A DNA stretch of 64,000 bases from Halapricum desulfuricans (GCF_017094505.1 NZ_CP064787.1:2728001-2792000); one strand, 5' to 3'; positions 43,680 through 52,907 are shown, counted from the first letter of the stretch. Numbers and translations are program-made. Notes: generated from the sequence alone by a model not told the origin.

Positions 43680-43937
43680 CTAGTACGAGTGATGATTGCG
43701 TCCGATCATTGTCTTGGGTAATACCGTCTGATGATCGAAACCCGCTAAGTGAGGCCTAAAGACGATTTGATTCGTGAAGTCAATGTACGACCAGTGACCA
43801 CTATACATGAGATTTTGATCATATAGGTGGATTAAGTGGCCTTGGGCGTGGGTAGTGCCCTCATATATGTCAGCTGTATAGTGCTTTGTAGGTTTCCGTC
43901 TTCCGAACCTGTGGAGCGCCACCCCAAGCAATTTCAT
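43680..43937 (-). CDS. Histidine-rich orphan reading frame
   Basis: An 85-residue frame with about nine His and many aromatic residues (GHLIHLYDQNLMYSGHWSYID; GFDHQTVL; GRNHHSY). It is not acidic, unlike nearly all haloarchaeal proteins. It could be a fragment of a degraded phage or IS gene, or chance. No promoter or family is recognised. Confidence 0.3.
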   Translation of the reverse strand: MKLLGVALHRFGRRKPTKHYTADIYEGTTHAQGHLIHLYDQNLMYSGHWSYIDFTNQIVFRPHLAGFDHQTVLPKTMIGRNHHSY

Positions 43938-44053
43938 ATATCGATTATTGGTTTATTACAGATAGTCACTGCCCGCCACCAGACAAGCGAGGGCTGCCAC
44001 AAGAGGACAGGAGGCAGCCGACATTTATGGTCGATCCCCGCGACTGTACACGC

Positions 44054-44431
44054 ATGCGCCGCATTGTCAATACGGACGACGCTCCGGCCGCAGTCGGGGC
44101 CTACAGTCAGGCGACAGAGACGGACGACCTCGTGTTCACGGCAGGTCAGATCCCGCTGACGCCGGAGGGGGACCTCCTCGATCACACCGCGATCGACGTC
44201 CAGACCGAACAGGCTCTGGAGAACGTCGAGGCGATCCTCGAGGCGGCGGGCTCGAGCATGGACGACGTCCTGAAAGTCACGGTTTACATGACCGACATCG
44301 AGCAGTTCGAAGCGATGAACGACATCTACGAGACGTTCTTCGAGGCAGAGCCGCCGGCGAGAAGCGCCGTCGAGGTCGCCGCCCTGCCGAAAGGCGTCGA
44401 CGTCGAGATCGAGGCCGTGGCGACGAAATAG
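44054..44431 (+). CDS. ridA: RidA/YjgF family reactive-intermediate deaminase
   Basis: A 125-residue RidA protein that hydrolyses reactive enamine/imine by-products of amino-acid metabolism. Conserved features are AVGAYSQA near the start, FTAGQIPLTPEG, TEQALENVEAIL, VTVYMTDIEQF, and PPARSAVEVAALPKG with the substrate-binding Arg. The ATG at 44054 is chosen over 44027. One base separates its stop from the next gene. Confidence 0.93.
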   Translation: MRRIVNTDDAPAAVGAYSQATETDDLVFTAGQIPLTPEGDLLDHTAIDVQTEQALENVEAILEAAGSSMDDVLKVTVYMTDIEQFEAMNDIYETFFEAEPPARSAVEVAALPKGVDVEIEAVATK

Positions 44432-44432
44432 T

Positions 44433-44636
44433 ATGGATCGAACGCATCGGGCCGCCGTCCTGTGGGGCGTGATCGGGACGCTCTCGTTTCTGGTGTTGCT
44501 GCAGGGCTATGAGTTGCTGGCCGACCGTCGGGTCGATCTGCTCGTGAAGTTCGGCGTCGCAGTGGGCGTGGGAGCCGCGACCACCGCCGTCACCCAGGGC
44601 GTCCAGACCAGACTTCCAGCCGGGGCAAACAGGTGA
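44433..44636 (+). CDS. Small two-helix membrane protein
   Basis: A 67-residue protein starting MDRTHRAAVLWGVIGTLSFL. Hydrophobic helices lie at about 8-27 and 38-55, separated by a DRR turn. It lies one base after ridA and 50 bases before the KH-domain gene, probably in one transcript. Function is unknown. Confidence 0.7.
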   Translation: MDRTHRAAVLWGVIGTLSFLVLLQGYELLADRRVDLLVKFGVAVGVGAATTAVTQGVQTRLPAGANR

Positions 44637-44686
44637 GACGACTGCGGTACCGAACGCTTATCCAGTTTCATCGCATAGCGTCGCGC

Positions 44687-45235
44687 ATGCAACACGTGAA
44701 GATTCCGCAGGACCGGATCGGCGTTCTCATCGGCGAGGGTGGTGAGACGATGCGGGAGATCGAGTCCCGGGCGGAAGTCCGGCTGGACATCGACAGCGAG
44801 AGCGGCGCAGTCAAAGTCGAATCAGTCGGCGACCCCGTGACGGCGCTGAAAGGCCCGGACATCGTGAAGGCGATCGGACGCGGGTTCGCACCCGAGGACG
44901 CGCTGGCGCTGCTCGAAGACGAACTCATGCTGTTCGACGTGATCGACATCGGTGAGGTCGCTCGCAACAAGAAGGACCTCAAGCGGATCAAGGGCCGGCT
45001 CATCGGCGAGAACGGACGGACGCGAGAGTTGATGGAGGAGCTGTCCGGCGCGTCGGTCTCGATCTACGGGTCGACGTTCGGGATGATCGGTGACCCCGAA
45101 CAGGTCGAGGCCGCCCGCGAGGCCGCCGAGATGATCATCGAGGGCGCGCCACACGGGTCGGTCTACTCGTTCCTCGAACGCAAGCACAACGAGATGAAAC
45201 ACAAGGGCATGGACTACCACCAGTTCACCGGGTGA
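44687..45235 (+). CDS. KH-domain RNA-binding protein (archaeal Pno1/Krr1-like)
   Basis: A 182-residue protein with two KH domains. The first (2-70) has IPQDRIGVLIGEGGETMREIE, with GEGG as the RNA-binding loop; the second (about 92-160) has IKGRLIGENGRTRELMEEL with GENG. Eukaryotic counterparts act in small-subunit rRNA maturation, and an archaeal ribosome-assembly role is likely. In many haloarchaea this gene follows a rio1 kinase gene; here RidA and a membrane gene precede it. The ATG at 44687 gives the N-terminus MQHVKIPQDR. Confidence 0.92.
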   Translation: MQHVKIPQDRIGVLIGEGGETMREIESRAEVRLDIDSESGAVKVESVGDPVTALKGPDIVKAIGRGFAPEDALALLEDELMLFDVIDIGEVARNKKDLKRIKGRLIGENGRTRELMEELSGASVSIYGSTFGMIGDPEQVEAAREAAEMIIEGAPHGSVYSFLERKHNEMKHKGMDYHQFTG

Positions 45236-45324
45236 ATCGACGGTCTCGCCGACGAGACGCCGCTTTTCTCGGAGGTGCCGGAACATATATCTGTCCGCTC
45301 CGAAAATCACACCACCACAAGACA

Positions 45325-46386
45325 GTGACAGAAAACACCGACTCGGGCGTCGACGTCACTCGCTCGGACGACCAGCGCGTCGGGGACGTCGTCGAGCGGT
45401 TGCGCGAGCTGCGGGCCGACGAGCAGCAGCGCTCTGAGTCGCCGTCCGATGGGGTGTTGCTCGACCAGCTCGAGGAAGTCCGCGAGCGGCTGCTGTCGTT
45501 CGGGCGGGAACTGGGGGGCGACCCGGAGGAAGTGACGGATCTGCCCTTTACCGAAGAGGCCGGGCTGTCGCGGATGCCCGAGCCGCTGTACGTCCGCCAC
45601 GACACCGAGATGCTCAATCAGGTCACCGCGTGGCTGCTTGGCGACCAGCACATCGGGCTCGTCAGCCCCTACGGAACGGGCAAGACCGCGTTCCGGGAGA
45701 TTGTCCGTCGGGATCTGGGCAAACACGACGAGTACGTCCTGGCGACGCTTGACAACCCCCGGGAGATCACGCCCCGGAAGCTGTACGCGGCGCTGCTTGA
45801 CGCGGCCGCCGGGGACGGCTACGGGATCGATCCCGACGAGTACGAACAGGTGCGAGATGGCGTCCCCTGGATCACCGAGGAGGCCAAAGACGCCGTCCGG
45901 GGGATCGTCACAGAGATCAGGGCCGACGGGAAGACACTGCTGTTGCTGGTCGACGAGATCGAGGTGCTACCCGAGGAATTACTCTCGACGCTGCAGGTCG
46001 CCGGCGACATGGGAGTGCGGCTGTTCTTGATGGGCACGCCGGAGGGCAAGCGCCGGGTCGCGGAACTGCGCGGGACGCTCGATTCGCGGCTGCGCTACTA
46101 CGAGGGGATCGACCCGTTCGGGCCGTCCGACGTCGCCGAGTACATCGGGCGATCGCTCGCGTACTTCCGGGGCGAGGAGTACGACGGGTCGTTTCCGGAC
46201 CTGTTCACCCGCGAGGCGATCCGGGACATCCACGAGGTGACCGAGGGCAACCCCCGCGAGGTCCGCATCGAGTGTCGGGAGCTGTTCATCCGGGCGGCGT
46301 TCGTCTGGTACCGGACCGGCCAGGGCGTCGACCGGATCCAGATCACGCCCGAACTCCGAGAGCGGCGGTTCGGCATGGAGTACTGA
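45325..46386 (+). CDS. AAA-family ATPase, ExeA/Orc-like
   Basis: A 353-residue protein with Walker A SPYGTGKT at about 114-121, Walker B LLLLVDEIEVL near 212, and a sensor-like LFLMGTPEG. The first 75 residues are acidic and helical. The C-terminal part (about 280-353) has TEGNPREVRIECRELF, resembling the lid of ORC/STAND-type ATPases. A GTG start at 45325 is favoured: a TATA-like ACATATATC lies about 38-46 bases before it, and the longer frame upstream is Arg/Lys-rich. The role is unknown; a palindromic repeat follows the stop. Confidence 0.75.
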   Translation: MTENTDSGVDVTRSDDQRVGDVVERLRELRADEQQRSESPSDGVLLDQLEEVRERLLSFGRELGGDPEEVTDLPFTEEAGLSRMPEPLYVRHDTEMLNQVTAWLLGDQHIGLVSPYGTGKTAFREIVRRDLGKHDEYVLATLDNPREITPRKLYAALLDAAAGDGYGIDPDEYEQVRDGVPWITEEAKDAVRGIVTEIRADGKTLLLLVDEIEVLPEELLSTLQVAGDMGVRLFLMGTPEGKRRVAELRGTLDSRLRYYEGIDPFGPSDVAEYIGRSLAYFRGEEYDGSFPDLFTREAIRDIHEVTEGNPREVRIECRELFIRAAFVWYRTGQGVDRIQITPELRERRFGMEY

Positions 46387-46467
46387 GAGTGACCGTTGGA
46401 CCGATGTACCGGTGCGACCACGGCTTCGTACGGTCGATCCGGAACAGACGTACAACGGTCACTATGA
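46387..46467. repeat. Palindromic intergenic repeat, copy A
   Basis: The outer stem is AGTGACCGTTG / CAACGGTCACT (46389-46399 and 46453-46463), the inner part has ACCGGTGCGACC and GGTCGATCCGG, and the end is ACTATGA. It shares its layout with copies B (52908) and C (60405). Confidence 0.7.
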
Positions 46468-46535
46468 GAGCCCGCCCTGCCGGAGGCGACCGAACCGAAA
46501 CGCCGTTTGGACGCCGGGTCTGAACTGACCACACG

Positions 46536-47732
46536 ATGAGTGGTGACCGGCACCGCGGGACGCTCGCGGTGATTCTCGCCTCGGCGACGCTGACGGTGAT
46601 GGCGGGGGCGATCATCGGGCCGGTCGTCCGCCAGATCCAGCTCGGCGTGGGCGTCTCGGAGTCGCTGGCCGGCCTGATCATCACGACTCACGGCGCGCTG
46701 ATCGTCGTCGTCAGCCCGATCGCAGGAACGATCATCGATCGCGTCGGGCCGCGCCGCCCCTACGTGTTCGGGCTGTTTCTGTACGGGATCGGCGGCGGAG
46801 CCGGCGTGTTCGTCGACTCGTTCGGCCCCTTGCTCCTCTCGCGGGTCGTCCTCGGAGTCGGCGTGGCCTTCGTCTACACTGGTATCACGGTGTTGCTCTA
46901 TACGCTCTACGAGGGCCAGCGGATGGACCGGGCGCTGGGACTGCGCAGCAGCGCCAACAGCGCCGGCGCGGCCGTGTGGCCGCTGGTCGGGGGCGCGCTG
47001 GGGACCCTCTCCTGGCAGGCACCCTTCGCCGTCTACCTCGTCGCGATCCCGCTGGGGCTGGCCGCGATCGCGGCGATCCCCGAGACCGGCCACGGCGGGC
47101 GACCGGGCGACGACCGGAGCCGTCTGGAGCGCCTGCAAGCCTTCTTCGGCGTGTTCCGGAGGGTTCCGGCGATCCCGGCGGTGTATCTCCTGTACTTCGG
47201 CGCGAACCTCCTGCTGTACGCGATCGTCGTGTTCTACCCGCAACTGCTGGCTGAACTCGGCGTCACCTCCACCGGACTCGTCGGGCTCTATCTGGCGGTC
47301 AACGGCGCGGCCGGCGGCGTCTCGGCGGTGCTGTACGACCGACTGTTGGGAGCTCTCGACCGGCATGCACTCGTGCTCGGGGCGTTCGCGCTGTGGATCG
47401 GCGGCCTCGGCGCGGCAGCGGTCGTCTCGACGCGGCTGACCGCGTTCGTCCCGGTCGTCATGTTCGGCCTCGGACTCGGGCTGGTGTTCCCGTCGTCGTT
47501 CGCGTGGATCGAGGCGCTCGCGCCGCCGGACCGGCAGGGCAGCCTCAGTTCGTACATCGCCTCGGCGGGGTATCTCGGGCAGTTCGCCGCGCCGGTCGTG
47601 TTCGGCGCCGTGCTCAGCGTGGCGGGGCTCCGGAGCGTGTTCGCCGCTGCGGCACTGGCGGCGCTCGGGGGGTTCGCGGCGCTCGGACTCGCACTGGCCC
47701 GTCGCGATCGATCCGCCGCTGGCGCGGCGTGA
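46536..47732 (+). CDS. Major facilitator superfamily transporter
   Basis: A 398-residue membrane protein with 12 predicted helices and the MFS loop 2-3 motif as GTIIDRVGPRRPYVFG (about 64-80). The central cytoplasmic loop is short (GHGGRPGDDRSRLERL). The first half resembles drug or small-molecule efflux MFS proteins, but substrate cannot be told. It starts MSGDRHRGTLAVILASATL. Confidence 0.88.
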   Translation: MSGDRHRGTLAVILASATLTVMAGAIIGPVVRQIQLGVGVSESLAGLIITTHGALIVVVSPIAGTIIDRVGPRRPYVFGLFLYGIGGGAGVFVDSFGPLLLSRVVLGVGVAFVYTGITVLLYTLYEGQRMDRALGLRSSANSAGAAVWPLVGGALGTLSWQAPFAVYLVAIPLGLAAIAAIPETGHGGRPGDDRSRLERLQAFFGVFRRVPAIPAVYLLYFGANLLLYAIVVFYPQLLAELGVTSTGLVGLYLAVNGAAGGVSAVLYDRLLGALDRHALVLGAFALWIGGLGAAAVVSTRLTAFVPVVMFGLGLGLVFPSSFAWIEALAPPDRQGSLSSYIASAGYLGQFAAPVVFGAVLSVAGLRSVFAAAALAALGGFAALGLALARRDRSAAGAA

Positions 47733-47801
47733 TACGGTCGGTATACGGCCGCCGACCCGAGACCGAAGTCGTCTTTTCCGTCCCTCCCCGATCGGTACCC
47801 G

Positions 47802-49499
47802 ATGGACAGCAGTCGACCGCTTCGGATCCTCGGGATCGAGGGCACGGCCTGGGCAGCCTCGGCTGCGGTCTTCGAGACGACCGATCCGACCCGTCGGACC
47901 GACGACGAGCGCGTCGAGATATACACCGACGCTTACGAGCCGGACAGCGGCGGGATCCATCCCCGCGAAGCGGCCGAGCACATGCACGAGTCGATCCCCG
48001 ACGTGGTCGCTCAGGCGCGCGCGACCGCCCGCGAGTGGGCCGACGAGCGCGGTGGGGGCGACGCCATCGACGCCGTCGCCTTCTCGCGCGGCCCGGGACT
48101 CGGGCCCTGCCTGCGGATCGTCGCCACCGCCGCTCGCGCGACGGCCCAGCGCTTCGACGTTCCGCTGGTCGGGGTCAATCACATGGTCGCCCATCTGGAG
48201 ATCGGCCGCCACCGCTCGGAGTTTGCCTCGCCGGTGTGTCTGAACGCCTCCGGCGCGAACGCCCACGTCCTGGGCTATCGCAACGGCCGCTATCGCGTGC
48301 TCGGGGAGACGATGGACACCGGCGTCGGCAACGCTATCGACAAGTTCACCCGCCACCTCGGGTGGTCCCATCCCGGCGGTCCGAAGGTCGAAAGGCACGC
48401 GAAAGACGGGAAGTTCCTCGACCTGCCGTACGTCGTCAAGGGGATGGACTTCTCGTTTTCGGGGATCATGAGCGCCGCCAAACAGGCCGTCGACAGCGGC
48501 GAAGCGGTCGAGGACGTCTGTTTCGGCCTGCAGGAGCACGTGTTTGCGATGCTGACGGAGGTGAGCGAGCGCGCGCTGTCGCTGACCGGCAGCGGCCAGC
48601 TCGTCCTCGGCGGCGGGGTCGCCCAGAACGAGCGACTCCGGGAGATGCTGGCGTCGATGTGCGAGCAGCGCGGGGCCGAGTTCTACGCCCCAGAACCTCG
48701 ATTTCTCCGGGACAACGCCGGGATGATCGCCGTGCTCGGCGCGAAGATGTACGAGGCCGGCGACACGATCGCGATCGAAGACTCCCGGATCGATTCGAAC
48801 TTCCGGCCCGATCAGGTTCCGGTCACCTGGCGCGAGGGGGAAGACTGGACAGCAGATGGGGATAGTGTTCGGCTCGGCACTAGCAGCCGAGATAATAGCG
48901 CCCGCGTAGCCGACGCCCTGCAGGGGGCGGAAGCGACCGTCACGATCGAGGACGGGACCGTCACCAAGCGCCGGAATCCGCGGGCCTATCGCCACGAGCG
49001 TCTCGACTCGCGTCTGCGCCGCGAGCGCACGCGTCTCGAGGCCAGGCTCACCAGTCAGGCCCGCCGCGTGGGCGTCCCGACACCGATCCTCGAGGACGTC
49101 GACCCAGAGCGAGGGCTGCTCGTCTTCGAGCGCGTCGGGGACGCCGACCTGCGGGACGACCCGGCCGAGCGCCACGTTCGGGCCGTCGCCCGACACCTCG
49201 CGACGATCCACGACGCCGGGTTCGTCCACGGCGATCCGACCACGCGCAACGTCCGGATCGAACGCGCGGCGAGCGACGACCGCCGCTATCTCATCGACTT
49301 CGGCCTGGGGTATTTCACCGACGATCCCGAGGACTACGCGATGGACCTGCACGTGTTCGACCAGTCGCTGACCGGGACCGCCGACGACAGCGAGTCGCTG
49401 ATCGCGGCCGCCCGCGAGGCCTACCGGACGGCCAGTTCGGCACCTGAGCCCGTCCTCGACAGCCTCCGGGAGATCGAGGGGCGCGGCCGGTATCAGTGA
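47802..49499 (+). CDS. kae1-bud32: Kae1-Bud32 fusion: tRNA t6A threonylcarbamoyltransferase and kinase of KEOPS
   Basis: A 565-residue fusion making N6-threonylcarbamoyladenosine at tRNA position 37. Kae1 occupies about residues 1-330, with the iron/zinc ligands H127 and H131 in VNHMVAHLE, GVGNAIDKFTRHLG, and LVLGGGVAQNERL. Bud32 (about 355-565) shows the kinase catalytic HGDPTTRNVRI and the metal-binding YLIDFGLGYF. The fusion of the two subunits is usual in Euryarchaeota. Start MDSSRPLRILGIEGTAW. Confidence 0.97.
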   Translation: MDSSRPLRILGIEGTAWAASAAVFETTDPTRRTDDERVEIYTDAYEPDSGGIHPREAAEHMHESIPDVVAQARATAREWADERGGGDAIDAVAFSRGPGLGPCLRIVATAARATAQRFDVPLVGVNHMVAHLEIGRHRSEFASPVCLNASGANAHVLGYRNGRYRVLGETMDTGVGNAIDKFTRHLGWSHPGGPKVERHAKDGKFLDLPYVVKGMDFSFSGIMSAAKQAVDSGEAVEDVCFGLQEHVFAMLTEVSERALSLTGSGQLVLGGGVAQNERLREMLASMCEQRGAEFYAPEPRFLRDNAGMIAVLGAKMYEAGDTIAIEDSRIDSNFRPDQVPVTWREGEDWTADGDSVRLGTSSRDNSARVADALQGAEATVTIEDGTVTKRRNPRAYRHERLDSRLRRERTRLEARLTSQARRVGVPTPILEDVDPERGLLVFERVGDADLRDDPAERHVRAVARHLATIHDAGFVHGDPTTRNVRIERAASDDRRYLIDFGLGYFTDDPEDYAMDLHVFDQSLTGTADDSESLIAAAREAYRTASSAPEPVLDSLREIEGRGRYQ

Positions 49500-49593
49500 C
49501 CGCAGCGCAGGTTACCGCGTCGGCCATGCCTGCCACGGGGACCGGACAGGGAGTTTCGGCACGCTTTTGCGGATCTGCCGCGGAGCCACAGCC

Positions 49594-50979
49594 ATGACAG
49601 ACCGGTCCGCACTTCAGGCCGTCTCGCCGCTGGACGGTCGCTACGCCCGATACACCGAGCCGCTGGTACCGTACGCCAGCGAGCAGGCGCTGATCGGCGC
49701 TCGCGTCGAGGTCGAGGTCGAGTACCTCCTCGCGCTCGCCGACCTCGAGGCCACGCCGCTCGAGCTCACCGACGACCAGCGCGCACAGCTGCGAGCGCTG
49801 TACGAGGAGTTCGACGAGCGTGACGCGGAGATCGTCAAGCGACTGGAGACGACGGGCTACGGGGACTACCCCGCGACCAACCACGACGTCAAGGCCGTCG
49901 AGTACTTCGTCCGCGAGGGCCTGCCCGAGGGGCTGGCGATCGACAACTGGATCCATTTCGGGCTGACAAGCGAGGACGTCAACAACCTCGCGTACCGGCT
50001 CCTGCTCGGCCCGGCCGTCGAAGACGTGCTCCTCCCGGAGCTGCGCGCCGTCCGCGACGCGCTGGCCGAACTCGCCCGGGAGAACCGCGCGGTCCCGATG
50101 CTCGCGCGGACCCACGGTCAGCCCGCGACGCCGACGACCTTCGGCAAGGAGATGGCCGTCTACGCCTTCCGGCTGGGGCGCGCGATCGGCCGGATCGAGC
50201 GTGCGACCGACGACCTCTCGGGCAAGCTCGCCGGGGCCTCCGGGACCTACGCCGCCCACCACGCCGCCTATCCCGAGGTCGACTGGCCCGCCTTCGCCGA
50301 GTCGTTCGTGGCCTCGCTGGGGCTGGAACACGAACCGCTCACGACGCAGGTCAACCCCGGCGACGACCTCCAGGCGCTGTTCGACGCGCTTCGGGGGGCG
50401 AACAACGTCCTGCTGGACCTCGATCGGGACATGTGGCTGTATATCTCCGACCGGTATCTCGGCCAGCAGACCCGCGAGGGCGAGACCGGCTCCTCGACGA
50501 TGCCCCACAAGGTCAACCCGATCGACTTCGAGAACAGCGAGGGCAACCTCTCGAAGGCCAACTCCGATCTGACCTTCCTGGGCGATTACGTCACCCACTC
50601 CCGGCTCCAGCGCGACCTGTCGGATTCGACGGTCAAGCGCAACGTCGGCGCGGCGCTTGCGCACTGTCTGATCGGCTACGACAAACTCCAGACCGGACTG
50701 GGGAAGGTCACGCCGAACGAGGAGGTCATGGCCGAGGACCTGCGGGCCAACCCGGAGGTGATCGGCGAGGCCGTCCAGACGATCCTCCGGCGGGAGGGCT
50801 ACGACGACGCCTACGAGCGCGTGAAGGAACTCACGCGCGGCCGGCGCGTCTCGCTGGCGGACTTCCGGGAGCGATTCGAGGACATGGACGTCCCGGAAGC
50901 CGTACGCGAGGAACTGAAAGCGCTGACGCCCGCCGAATACATCGGCCTCGCTGACGAACTGGCCGCCGACCGACAGTGA
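49594..50979 (+). CDS. purB: Adenylosuccinate lyase
   Basis: A 461-residue enzyme for two steps of purine synthesis. The superfamily signature SSTMPHKVNPIDFENSEGN is present at about 303-321, with TSEDVNNLAYR and ARTHGQPATPTTFGKE contributing the catalytic His and substrate sites. The start MTDRSALQAVSPLDGRY at 49594 matches the family; nine upstream residues are not needed. It converges with the Fic gene. Confidence 0.97.
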   Translation: MTDRSALQAVSPLDGRYARYTEPLVPYASEQALIGARVEVEVEYLLALADLEATPLELTDDQRAQLRALYEEFDERDAEIVKRLETTGYGDYPATNHDVKAVEYFVREGLPEGLAIDNWIHFGLTSEDVNNLAYRLLLGPAVEDVLLPELRAVRDALAELARENRAVPMLARTHGQPATPTTFGKEMAVYAFRLGRAIGRIERATDDLSGKLAGASGTYAAHHAAYPEVDWPAFAESFVASLGLEHEPLTTQVNPGDDLQALFDALRGANNVLLDLDRDMWLYISDRYLGQQTREGETGSSTMPHKVNPIDFENSEGNLSKANSDLTFLGDYVTHSRLQRDLSDSTVKRNVGAALAHCLIGYDKLQTGLGKVTPNEEVMAEDLRANPEVIGEAVQTILRREGYDDAYERVKELTRGRRVSLADFRERFEDMDVPEAVREELKALTPAEYIGLADELAADRQ

Positions 50980-51017
50980 CACACGGGAAATGTGAACAAC
51001 CAGACTGAATCTGCCGC

Positions 51018-52172
51018 TCACGACTCGTTCCCGAACGACCGCGTCAGAATGTCGAAGATGTCCACCGCTTTAAATTCCTGATAGCGTTCCTTGCCAGTCG
51101 TCTCCTGAAGCACACCGTCTCGCTCTAGCTCCGTAATCGCGTTCCGGGCCGTCTGATGAGACACGTCAAGCAGTTCCTCCACGTCGTTGGTCGTCACATA
51201 GGGATACTGGAAGAGGCGCATTGCGAGGCGGTCGGTTGCGGTCTTCTCGTGGCCGTACCGCGCGTCGTACTTCTGGCGTAATCCGCGAAGTTCGTCGGTT
51301 CTCGCCACCGCGTCGGCGGCCTGCTGGCGGATGCCGTCAACGAAGAAGTGAAGCCACTGCTCCCAGGCACCGTCTTCGCTCACCGCCCGCAGTAGTTTGA
51401 CATACTCGATTTTGTGCTCGTTGAAGTACGCGCTGGGATAGAGATAGGGATCGCTCAGATATCCCTGCTTGACAAGTTGCAGCGTGATTAGCAGTCGACC
51501 GAGCCGACCGTTCCCGTCGCCGTAAGGGTGGATCGTCTCGAACTGGTAGTGGACGATCCCGAGGTCAACGAGATCGTGGTAGGGGCCGCCCTGCTTGATG
51601 TAGGTTACGAGGTTTTCCATGAGTCCCGGAACATGGCTGGGAGCGGGCGGAATGAACGGTGCGCGATGGGGCTCGGGTGGCGGAATGTGTACCGGCTGTG
51701 ACCGGAATCTGCCGGTTTCATCTCCCTCGTCGCGGACGCCCGCCATGATCGTCTCGTGGAGGCCATGGATCAACTCGATAGATATCCCGCCGGTTTCGGC
51801 GACGCGGTTCGCCCCTTCTTTGACTGCTTTCTCGTAGTTCAACCCCTCCCGGAGGTCTCTGGTCGTTTCACCGCGATCGATGTCCGAAGGTCGAAACAGG
51901 TCTTCGAGTTCGAGGTCCGCACCTTCGATGAGTACCGACTCGACGGCCTCACGCCGCACTAGGGAGGTGTAAACGATGGGGCTCGCGTCCGTCTCTTCGC
52001 TGATTCCCTCCAGTCGACCGAGCTGGTAGATCGCGTCTTGGAGCGTCTCGTGAAATTCCGGGCCGAATTCGATCTCACGCGACGGCGGCAACTCTTCTGG
52101 AAGGTAGTATGACTGCTGTCCAAACGGGACGTATTTGCCGGGTGCCCGCTCGGGTAGCTCCTCGGTGGGCAT
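51018..52172 (-). CDS. Fic-domain AMPylator with internal inhibitory helix and winged helix
   Basis: A 384-residue protein. The core motif HPYGDGNGRLGR is at 215-226, the His being the base for adenylyl transfer to a protein target. An N-terminal inhibitory motif S79-VLI-E83-G84 fits the class II autoinhibition helix, so it should be silent until relieved. Residues 310-384 form a winged helix (VTTNDVEELLDVSHQTARNAITELERDGVL), typical of Fic/DOC proteins that bind their own promoter. A toxin or stress-switch role is possible. No separate antitoxin gene is next to it. Confidence 0.88.
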   Translation of the reverse strand: MPTEELPERAPGKYVPFGQQSYYLPEELPPSREIEFGPEFHETLQDAIYQLGRLEGISEETDASPIVYTSLVRREAVESVLIEGADLELEDLFRPSDIDRGETTRDLREGLNYEKAVKEGANRVAETGGISIELIHGLHETIMAGVRDEGDETGRFRSQPVHIPPPEPHRAPFIPPAPSHVPGLMENLVTYIKQGGPYHDLVDLGIVHYQFETIHPYGDGNGRLGRLLITLQLVKQGYLSDPYLYPSAYFNEHKIEYVKLLRAVSEDGAWEQWLHFFVDGIRQQAADAVARTDELRGLRQKYDARYGHEKTATDRLAMRLFQYPYVTTNDVEELLDVSHQTARNAITELERDGVLQETTGKERYQEFKAVDIFDILTRSFGNES

Positions 52173-52469
52173 TGTAGTTACTCACCCGAAATCACTCCTG
52201 GCTCAAAATATCTTCGCTAGATTGGAGTTAGACGTTCATATCGGCACAGAGTTTATTAATTCGTGATTGCTGTCCCGGGCGCTAACTCAAATCCGGTTCC
52301 ACTCCAGGGAAGTCGGCTTACTTGATGAGTTATACAGTCATACTGACTGAGGTCGGCTTCATAGGGGGATTGACAGATCGCTACGCGACTCTCGAACTGC
52401 CGGGCCCGAACAGTCCTGTCGTTCTGCCGAGGACACAACCCCTAAGACGCTACCGTCCCAAGTGGGCGT
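52173..52469. other. Spacer between Fic and Hsp20-like genes
   Basis: Nearly 300 bases with no gene I can support. TTTATTAATT near 52251 is AT-rich and could be promoter material, but it sits on neither start at the usual distance. Overlapping frames (for example 52322 onward) have no coding character. Confidence 0.4.
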
Positions 52470-52907
52470 ATGACCTCGATTCGAGACGTGGGGAAGACGA
52501 TCAGCAACGCCGTGCTCGAGAACGTCGGCCGGGCGATGGGACAGGCACAGGAACGGACGCCGCTCCCGGTGGATCTGCTTGAGAGCGACGACGCGTATCT
52601 GGCCGTGTTCGACGCGCCGGGCGCGACCAGCAGCGACGTGCAGGTCCGACTGAGCGGTCGGACGATCGACGTGCGGGTCGACCGGTTCCGGGAAGTCTAC
52701 GAGCACTTCGAGATGGTGCTGCCCGGTCGCGGGCTGTCGCTGGACGGGACCGTGACGCTCCCGGACGACGCGGCGATCGAGGCCGAGGGCGCGACCGCGA
52801 CGCTGCACGACAACGGGACGCTTCGGGTCGAGGTGCCGAAAGCCGAGGAGGAGCCCGAAGCGGAGTCCCCGGACACCGAAGGCAGCGACACAGAAGACGA
52901 AGCCTGA
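52470..52907 (+). CDS. Hsp20/CS-domain protein
   Basis: A 145-residue protein with an alpha-crystallin-like domain at about 33-115 (LPVDLLESDDAYLAVFDAPG to NGTLRVEVPK) after an N-terminal helix, ending in a strongly acidic tail (EEEPEAESPDTEGSDTEDEA). It differs from the Hsp20 at 35143 by the acidic tail and weaker domain. Gas-vesicle GvpH proteins have similar CS domains, but no gvp genes are near. A repeat follows its stop at once. Confidence 0.82.
   Translation: MTSIRDVGKTISNAVLENVGRAMGQAQERTPLPVDLLESDDAYLAVFDAPGATSSDVQVRLSGRTIDVRVDRFREVYEHFEMVLPGRGLSLDGTVTLPDDAAIEAEGATATLHDNGTLRVEVPKAEEEPEAESPDTEGSDTEDEA

Larger units (their letters stand above)
43561..44053. other. AT-rich spacer closing the accessory island
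   Basis: This gap of nearly 500 bases holds the lipoprotein promoter and one uncertain frame at 43680-43937. No tRNA, repeat or IS end is recognised. GC content rises back to the chromosomal level at about 44020, near the RidA start. Confidence 0.45.

Noticed and set aside
47727-47760. TGATACGGTCGGT, matching the start of palindromic repeat copy C
   Set aside because: The second half and the inner stem are missing; it may be a decayed copy but is too short to assert.
52277-52312. A TCAAATCC segment near a GGTTCCACTCCA end, tRNA-like
   Set aside because: No matching acceptor, D or anticodon stems could be built, so it is not called a tRNA or a tRNA remnant.
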